The notes beneath the pieces are model-generated. The model searched no databases. It had not been told where the DNA came from and was given only the letters and a program-made list of their open reading frames with translations. From NCBI GenBank assembly GCA_021464245.1, contig JADCRB010000013.1, forward strand, positions 12,249,245-12,313,244: 64,000 nt of DNA, read 5' to 3'. Both the position numbers and the translations under genes were made by a program. Positions 56,698 through 64,000 of the stretch are shown here, piece after piece; the first letter of the stretch is position 1, and every line of letters starts with the position of its first letter. This DNA is from Carallia brachiata. Its lineage: Eukaryota; Streptophyta; Magnoliopsida; Malpighiales; Rhizophoraceae.

Positions 56698-56890
56698 AGA
56701 GGTGACACTTTACAAATCTATTAGAAAGGATTGTACTGTTTTATTGTGTACAATGAACAATAATTGTTACACTGAACTACTAGAGGAGCATGTTCTTGAG
56801 ATCCAATAAAAATCATCAAGTCACTGCCACAACTATACAGTAGTGGACGTAAGTTTAGCTCTATTAAATGTCTAGAAGGAGAACAAAAAT
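56698..56890 (+). repeat. Dispersed repeat family, copy 3
   Basis: The least degraded of the three copies by eye; it shares blocks with both others. No inverted ends or coding frame were seen. Confidence 0.65.
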
Positions 56891-57449
56891 AATATTGTAG
56901 TATGTCATATTGTCGTTGGAATTATGGGCCAAACAAAAATGAGTAATACGGAAGGAGAGTATAACAAGTTAAACTACCAAATAAAAGAATGAAAGTGAAA
57001 TTTGCCTGCCATATATGGCTGATTATGGCCATCCCATCATTCATTATGCTTCTTTTATGATCAAGAATTTTATTGAGACAAACTCTGAGTTGCTAGCACC
57101 AGCAAATCCAACTTGGAAGATGGAATAAACTTAAGAGAATTTGAACTCGAAACCGTGCTAACCCCGTATAATCCCAAGATCGTCTTCACCATTGTGCTAA
57201 TATATATCCAAGTCCCTAATCTAACCATTGTGAATTAAGTTCAGAACTTTGAGTGTTTACTTGATTTATAGTCTTAAAACACATTTCTATTTTGTTACAT
57301 GTCAATTAAACAATGGATCAGGCTAACATGTGTGCCACCACTTAGTTCAAAGTGAATTCAGTTAAACATATATACAAGTGGCTGAACAGCCATGTGCCAC
57401 TGACACCTAATTGCATCGAACTTGAATTATAAGTGGTTTGCTGTAGATA

Positions 57450-57675
57450 GTGTTAACTAGTGAAGTCTTTACGCATTATAGGTCAAATATTAGGGCAGAG
57501 TTGTTGGGTTCTGCATCCCAACCACTATAAGAGACAAAATTTGACTACGATATCATAATTTGAAACTTAATTTCATTTTTAATTTAAAAGGTTGATTATT
57601 AAGTAGTGAAGTCTTGATCCATTATAGGATCAAGGGGTAGAGTTGCTGGGTTCTTTCTCCCAACAATTATAATTA
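57450..57675 (+). repeat. Degenerate local direct duplication (period about 145 bp)
   Basis: TAGTGAAGTCTTTACGCATT at about 57459 recurs as TAGTGAAGTCTTGATCCATT at about 57605, followed in both by TATAGG, GGGCAGAGTTGTTGGGTTCT or GGGTAGAGTTGCTGGGTTCT, then TCCCAAC and ATTATA-like ends. Confidence 0.7.
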
Positions 57676-60600
57676 AACTTATATAATTGAAAAAGTTTCA
57701 TTACGCAACTTAACATTAGATAGTAACAAAATAGTCACATAGTTCATTCAACGTTATCTGATAAATTACCTTTTTTTTTTAATTTCAATCATCTAATGAC
57801 TCATATTACTTTGTTGTTATTTTATTGCAACTTAAATCTCGCTACCTTATATTTCCCTACTTAGTAATATAATAAGAGAGCAAATCTTCTCAACGTTTTA
57901 CCTTTTGGCCTTTTTCTTTCCCCAACTAGTGGACATGGTAGTGCATGACCTTTGAACGAATGATACATCATCTAACAATTGTGTGGGTGTCTTTTTAGTG
58001 AACATATAGCATTGTAAAGAAAGATGCATTATTAACAACTATGAGGAATTGCTGTTTTAGCGTCGTCAATCCTTTGCAATCCATCACGTATAAATAGTAA
58101 AAGCATGTGTAATTCACTAATTCAAATGTTCACCACACATCCAAAACAATCAAGATATATTAGAAGAATGCAAATGGGATGGATCATCCAAATTTATCAT
58201 TCCAAATTCGCAAAATTACATAGAAACAATTAATTTGACATAGTTCTAAAGCGTGAATCCGTACATTACATTATAATAACTATTGGTAGTACATTTTTAA
58301 TTTTTGATGCATGATCATGACTGACGATCAGACTATTAATGTGCATGAAACAATAATACTAGTACAATCTACCCCAGAACACTTCAAATTAACACAATCC
58401 GTGTGATGAATTTCTTCTTAGATATTACGTGTGCAGTGTGCTAAGAGGCAATGTTCAAACATGTGCTGTGAGATGTGACAATTCAACTGCATGCTTAGTA
58501 ATGTAATAAGGTATAAAGTTTGGTGCACAGTAACTCACAATAAAGAATGGACAAGCGAATATTTGCTAAATTGAATGGTTGGTATTTGCTGAAGTGTGCT
58601 ATTTGTAGAATACGGGCATGTTGAGTCAGTGGAAAGGCCAAGTGCCTACAACCCAAATATTCTGTCGTGTGGCAATGGTAGTCACAATCGACTGTTTAGT
58701 GTTGTTATTCAGAAAGAGAAATACTTGATATAATTTTTTAGATAAAATTAAAATGATAACTAAATTTGAAAAAAAAGATAGATAAGTTATTAAATGTTTG
58801 CATGATTATTTTAATGTTATTTAAAATAAAATTATGTAATAATATTGTTTGAGAAAATAAAATTTTCTAGCCACAATTTCAGCAGTTAAAATTGTTGCAA
58901 GTGCATAATCATATCATTTGATTTTTAATTTATTTATTTATTGGTTAAAAAGAAAAAGAGAGAAAGCGTGTACCTACAGTTCGCCATGAACGATTGTGCA
59001 TTCACTCAACATGGTTGGGTTATAGTACTAAAGAAAAAACTTTTATGTTATCTAGTAAAGCAAACTAGTCATTCTCATAATTGTGCATATCTTGAATGTA
59101 GGTTTAATCTTATTAAATATTAGAATTGGTCTGTGCTTTATAATATGAGAGCTAAATGATATTTTTGCTAGAGTCTTTCAAAGTTAGGCTTAGGAGAAGA
59201 TTTCTAAAACATAACTTTAGGAGGTCCAAATAAGATCCTCCATTAACTTTTTCGATGTTACATCGTAATAGAGAAATAAAATTGAAGAAGTTTTATATAG
59301 ACACTTATAACCATTCACAGTCATCATCAACTGCTCATTTATTTTCTTAATCTACTTCAATTCCTTTTATTATTATTATTATTATTATTTTAACCATTCA
59401 GTTATAAAAAAATACTTTAACAGAGTCAAATCTAAAAACTTATCGGAAATGAACAATTTGAGTTTATTGAACACTAGCCCACAACTCGTTTTCAAACCAA
59501 AATTATAGAGAACGTATGTAGATTGTTTCTTTTATATAACAAAATTTTCTAAATGATTTATTTGAGACACACCAAAGTGCAAGTAACTGCACTTATTCTA
59601 ACAAAAGAGAGAAGAGAAGACATAAGCAAAATTTTGTGAGTGTGCCATAAGGAGGGAAAGACGGTGAAACAAAGGTAATCAAATCAGATATGAAACTTAA
59701 ATCCAAAAGATAATTATAATTGAAATTACTTTCTTAATGAAAGTTAAACACCATCATATGTGGATAATTATTATTATTTTAAATTATTTTAAAGTAAATG
59801 TTACATAAGTCTACTGTCTAAGCAAGAAATATAGTGTCCATCTTTTATAGTAAATGAAAATCAAATTTTTAGCCCATGTGATAATGTGAACGTCTTGGCC
59901 ATTAAGCGAAATTCATTAATTAGGACATATCTTATTATTAATCATCAGCATTAGCCTTAAGACGATTGAGAAGGTAGGAGTAACCTGATGTAATGATAAG
60001 CTTACTTCATTGAATAATTTAAAGCTCATCAATTTGAGTTACGAGAACATGCTGATATAGCACCGTTTAATGCAAGAGTTTCGTACAAAAAAGCAAAGAG
60101 CCTTTTTTATTGCTTACAAGTTACAACACCATTTGTGCCTTCATATTTCAGCAGAATCAAATTCCTTATCATTGTAATTATTATTCCTTTTTGGTACCAC
60201 GGAGGCCTCAAATTCCGTATTATTAACCCTTTCTTGTAGCTTAATTTCCACATAAAAGAGAAAAATCACTTTCGAAAGCTCAAAAAAAAAAAAAAAAAAA
60301 GGGAAAAGGACAGTTGCCACGATTCTCATATATTCTGGTTCTGGAGGGTTGCTAGCATTTAGAAAGGCATGCTTTTTTTTTTTTTTTTCCATTTCTTTTT
60401 GAAGGAAGGAAGGGCATTAAAATGCAAGAAAAAAAAAAAAAAAGCAAAACTAGTGGTTGTGCAATCACCTTCCATATGTGAATATAGTTTGAAGAAGTTA
60501 ATGGGATAGATGCTTGCTAACCTTTAGCAGCCACACCAAAAAAAAAGAAAGCTTTATCCTAACAATAAAACAAGAAGGAAATACTATGACATAAATAAAA

Positions 60601-60970
60601 AGTAGGGGTGTATATATATATAAAGTGCATTGCCTATATTTAGATCGTTGTACTTGTAGGTTGAAACTGAGAGTTATTTGTTAACGTTCTTATTCAATCT
60701 CTCACATAGAAAAATCCATCACCCAATAATAATACATTAACCATCTATCTTAACATCAATATTAAATAGAATTTTACTATACAATTTAATTTTAAATATT
60801 AATAAAATAACTATATAATTCATCTAACTACGTTTAAAGTTTATTTTTTTAAATTTTAATCAAATCACTTTATTACTATTTAAATATTAATATTTAATAT
60901 TTTCTTATTTAAAATGCTAAATTGAATATTGAAGAATCGGATTCACATTTAAATGGAATTATGATAGTGT

Positions 60971-61200
60971 TATTTTCAAAAGAGAAAAGGTATATGAGCC
61001 GATATTTGGTGTGCATATTTTTGTCCCGAATAGAATCGTGACTGTTATTTTTGAAACGAAAATTAATATTTTTACAACACTTGTTATTTTTACGTTTCAA
61101 AAATATCAGTTGCGGTTTCAAAAATAACAGGCGCGATTTATCCCAGGACAAAACTCGAGATATTTTACCCAGCCCATATAAACTCACTCTTTTCAAAAAG
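60971..61200. mobile_element. Degenerate foldback (MITE-like) element
   Basis: A perfect inverted pair CTGTTATTTTTGAAAC (61042-61057) and GTTTCAAAAATAACAG (61115-61130) is nested in longer imperfect arms: TTTTGTCCCG against its partner CCAGGACAAAA, TATATGAGCC against GCCCATATA, and TTTTCAAAAGAG against CTCTTTTCAAAAAG. No clear target duplication was found. Confidence 0.6.
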
Positions 61201-61437
61201 CGAAGAATTTTTTCGCATGAATTCTAGATTACTATTATATACTCTTGACGTCATGAGTTGCGCCACTCTTACTTAAAATATTAAAAGCGCGCATAACACC
61301 AGAAATTCTGACTCAAGTTTCAATTTTTTTTATACATAGATTACGAGAGAGCTATCATATAATAAGGCTATATTTTTAAAAAAAAAAATACGAATATTTT
61401 ATAGTCCTTTGACTTATGTACCCAACACCTAAAATTA

Positions 61438-62657
61438 TGGCCCCCAGCTGATCGTGCAACGAGGTTTCTCCCCAACCAATCTAGAAACTGACTCCAAGAC
61501 TGTCTACTTGGCAATTATGGATTTCAAGGAAGAGTGGTCTTGGGAAGTAGCTCCTATTCTCAAGGACATTAAAAACTCTTTTGCTCAATAATCAATTGTA
61601 TTTTTGTACAGGAAACAGGGGCTCTTGGGCATACGATAACTTTTGCTAGCGTATGCCGAGAGTCATCTTTGCCATGGGCGGTTTTTGGGGATTCTCCGGG
61701 TCCTTTTAGTCAGTTTTGTCAATTCTTGTGGTTGTTATGTGTCCCTTTGTGGGTTTGGCGTCTCTTGGTGGGCTTGTTGTTTCTATTGTTGGTTGATTTC
61801 GTTTCCCATTGGTGTTGTCTGTGGCTACTCTGCTGAGTGTTTTGGTGGTGTTCTTGCGGGGTCCTCCGTTTCTTCGGCAAGGCTAGTTTGGGCTGGGAGG
61901 CGAGGAATTTTTGGTTGCATGCTGTTGGGGCCTTGTACAGCAGGCGTTTGCTCCGGAGCTCTGTCATTACCCTGCCCCTTTGGTTCCTGGTTGATCTCTC
62001 TAGGCTTCAATTGTTGCCCTCGTTAGGCTTCTTAATCCTTCCTAGCGTTGGAGATTGTGCGCTTGTCGTTGCGCTTGGCGTCTTGGGCTTGTGGCCAATC
62101 TTTGGTCGGACCGTCAGCCTAGTTGTGAGTCGTTTCGCCGTCTCTTCGGCTGTGCTGGAGTTTCTTACCAATGTGTAGTGCCACGCCAAAACCTACTAGT
62201 TTCTGACATTCTGTTGGTTTAGGCTTTGACCCGCTTATATCTTGGTGTGGGCCTCATTTACCTGAGCTATGGGGTTGAGTTTGGGATTTCCTAGGTCTGC
62301 ACGGGTTGGGTTGGGTTAGTTAGGGCAATGGTTGTGGTGGGTTTCTGATGGCCTTTTTGTCTTCAATGTATATGGGGTATGAGTAGGGGTGATGTGAGCT
62401 CGCTTTTGACTGACCTTTTATACAAGTTCTATCATGTTTAATCCAATGCATTTCTCCTTTGGTCAAAACAAAATTGTACTTTTGTTCTTATTTTTATAAT
62501 TGTTAACAAAGCAGCTGATGAGGTGGATCTAGAGTTCAAGAAGGATACATGTTCTTTAGACTGGGTCAACAATCTATCTAAAACTCCAGCTTAGTTGTTA
62601 CATTTGGACATTCTCTATTAATATATGCCACAATCATTTTCTGTTAAAAAAAAAAAA
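61438..62657 (+). mobile_element. LINE 3' end with RNase H-like region (outer element, interrupted)
   Basis: Bases 61457-61588 encode QRGFSPTNLETDSKTVYLAI and on to KDIKNSFAQ, and 62478-62591 encode NKAADE, then DTCSLDWVNNLSKTPA with a stop. These are the ETDS, PILKDI and NKAAD motifs of the RNase H-like domain found at the end of plant L1-type LINE polyproteins. A poly-A tail lies at 62646-62658. ACCTAAAATTA (61427-61437) and ACCTAAACTTA (62658-62668) form an 11-bp target duplication with one mismatch. The 5' end is truncated, and another element has split the domain. Confidence 0.72.
61608..62471 (+). mobile_element. Inner 5'-truncated LINE 3' end nested in the RNase H region
   Basis: It is flanked by AATTGTATTTTTGT (61594-61607) and AATTGTACTTTTGT (62472-62485), a 14-bp duplication with one mismatch. 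The right end reads ATCCAATGCATTTCTCCTTT then GGTCAAAACAAAA, like the A-tailed 3' ends of plant L1 elements. The interior is unusually G/T-rich. Its longest frame (61643-62026) has a Cys- and Gly-rich, low-information product and is probably 3' UTR. Confidence 0.7.
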
Positions 62658-62886
62658 ACCTAAACTTAAAATCTTAAATTTTTATCATATATGACTTTAT
62701 GCTAAGACAGAAAAATTTTGTAAGTGAAACTTCTGGCCATCTTCTAATTTTTGTTTTTTCTTTTCTTTTGAGGAACGCAATTTTCTAAAATTTGCTTTGC
62801 GTGATTTTTTTTTTCAAATATTTTGAAATTGAAGTGCCAAAATGTGAATTAAGGGGAATAATCTATCATAAATTCCTCCTAACTTG

Positions 62887-62894
62887 GCATATTC
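62887..62894. promoter_or_regulatory. P1BS-type site 1 (GCATATTC)
   Basis: Matches GNATATNC, the PHR1 binding site of phosphate-starvation genes. It is about 740 bp upstream of the PS2-like start codon. Confidence 0.55.
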
Positions 62895-62941
62895 TCCAGG
62901 GTTTTAGTTATAGCCAAGTGGGCTCCAAAACAATCCCCTGA

Positions 62942-62949
62942 GAATATTC
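62942..62949. promoter_or_regulatory. P1BS-type site 2 (GAATATTC)
   Basis: A second, palindromic match to GNATATNC, 55 bp after the first. Confidence 0.6.
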
Positions 62950-63478
62950 CTTATACCAAAACCCTCCAGCCACTAGTCCCACCAACACAAATGGAATCCA
63001 CAAACCAAATTATAAGTTTCTGTTCTTTTGCCACCCACACAATTTATGATAAACCCCATGACAAATTGGTCACCAAATCCAACGGCTGAGATCCTTTCCA
63101 AGAATCCTACCAAAATATAGCAACACCCTTTGACCGTTCGATCAGTTTACCTCCACTAGATTGATCAGAGACCAAATGGAGTTTGATGAAGTTTGAACCT
63201 TTAAGTTCTAAACAAGACCCTTTTGACCATTGATCCATTGGGCCCACACGTCTCCAAGATTGTCAAACCCCAAAAGTCATCCAATCCAACGGTGACAACT
63301 TCACATGAAAGTTCAAGAAACAGAGAAAGGAACTTTCATGTTCTGTTTCCAGGTTACCCGGAATAGGATTATTCAAGTAATATTCCTTTGGCATCCAAAA
63401 ATCCCACTGAAACTGCTAATTAATCTCCACATGCACAAAATCCCACCGCTGTCGCCACCGCTTAAGCTTTTGTCTTAG

Positions 63479-63486
63479 TATAAATA
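63479..63486 (+). promoter_or_regulatory. TATA box of the PS2-like gene
   Basis: TATAAATA about 145 bp upstream of the start codon in a CA- and CT-rich setting. Transcription would begin near 63510, giving a leader of about 120 bases. Confidence 0.75.
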
Positions 63487-63630
63487 GGACTCTCCTCCAT
63501 TGCATTGTCACACCACCACCTCCATCAAGAAAATTGTGCTTTCTTGGTGTTCCTTTAGCTGCGAAAAGAAGCAATCTTTTGTACTTTCTTTTCTTGTGTC
63601 ATTGAGAAACTTGTTTCTGGGTGTGGAAAT

Positions 63631-64000
63631 ATGGCTGGAATTGTGGTGGTTTTTGACTTTGACAAGACAATCATTGATGTAGATAGTGATAATTGGGTTG
63701 TTGATGGGTTGGGTTTCACAGACTTGTTCAATCAACTCCTGCCCACCATGCCTTGGAACTCTCTCATGGTTAGTACATAACATAACCTGTCAGTTGTCAC
63801 TTTTGTTTCTTTTTTTTTTTTTTTGGTTTGGTCTGTTTTTTCATTCTCTTCAATGTTCATGTCACATGTAACCAAATTGTTACATTTTTTTTTCTCCATT
63901 TTTGTGCTTCAGTTTTGTTTTTACGGGGTTTTTCCTTTTTATTGATTTATTTGTGTGGGATTTTGCAGGATAGGATGATGAAGGAAATTCATGCACAGGG
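63631..64000 (+). CDS. HAD-family phosphatase, PS2/PEPC1 type (partial, runs off the window)
   Basis: Exon 1 is 63631-63768 and exon 2 starts at 63969 and continues past the window. The first 46 residues contain VVVFDFDKTIIDVDSDNWVV, the HAD motif DxDxT with nucleophile D9 and D11, then GFTDLFNQLLPTMPWNSLM; exon 2 begins DRMMKEIHAQG. This is nearly identical to the start of the plant PS2 (PPsPase1/At1g73010) and PEPC1 group. These are cytosolic phosphatases acting on pyrophosphate or phosphocholine/phosphoethanolamine and are strongly induced by phosphate starvation. Two P1BS sites upstream fit that regulation. With only the N-terminus present, I cannot choose between the PS2 and PEPC1 branches. 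Confidence 0.92.

Larger units (their letters stand above)
50900..60960. other. Gene-poor AT-rich region with repeats
   Basis: About 10 kb without a gene that I can support. It carries a three-copy dispersed repeat, microsatellites (52.16-52.30, 56.64 kb), tRNA-like segments at 54.85 and 55.04 kb, a 500-bp Mutator-like foldback element at 55.6-56.1 kb and a local duplication at 57.5-57.7 kb. The remaining sequence is low complexity. Confidence 0.5.

Overview
The window is nuclear DNA from a dicotyledonous plant. The evidence is AT-rich sequence, genes split by many short GT-AG introns, plant-type proteins throughout, and intergenic space filled with plant SINE, LINE and Mutator-like remnants. 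Five of the eight genes (RWDD1-like, zinc-finger GDH, UBP6, a Dof factor of the ADOF1 type and PP2A B55) correspond, in this order, to Arabidopsis At1g51730 to At1g51690 as I recall that map. An ELL-like gene and a mitochondrial ATP synthase subunit g gene sit among them. I cannot name the species; a woody rosid is a guess.

Layout: 0.38-4.73 kb (+) RWD/DFRP protein; 5.66-11.27 kb (-) GDH-like protein, convergent with the first; 13.46-19.88 kb (-) ELL/occludin-domain protein; 21.06-27.54 kb (+) proteasome-associated deubiquitinase UBP6, divergent from ELL; 31.30-32.15 kb (-) intronless Dof zinc finger; 40.15-41.33 kb (-) ATP synthase subunit g; 43.86-50.57 kb (-) PP2A B55 subunit; 63.63 kb to the end (+) the first exons of a PS2/PEPC1-type HAD phosphatase, which runs off the window. 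The genes do not form a pathway; they are conserved neighbours covering translation-factor partnering, transcription, protein turnover, dephosphorylation and phosphate-starvation metabolism.

The 32.2-40.1 kb and 50.9-62.8 kb stretches hold no recognisable gene. They contain a 500-bp Mutator-like foldback element with a perfect 10-bp target duplication, a SINE with a perfect 19-bp target duplication, a LINE 3' end nested inside another LINE's RNase H region, a three-copy dispersed repeat, a second foldback and many microsatellites.

Two things deserve most attention. First, the GDH-like protein lacks the catalytic lysine and other glutamate-binding residues of true glutamate dehydrogenases and carries an N-terminal CCHH zinc finger, so it looks like a pseudoenzyme. 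Second, four otherwise normal conserved genes (ELL, UBP6, Dof, PP2A B55) carry single-base indels, mostly missing bases in short homopolymer runs. That pattern points to assembly errors rather than pseudogenes; exon coordinates here are given on the sequence as supplied.
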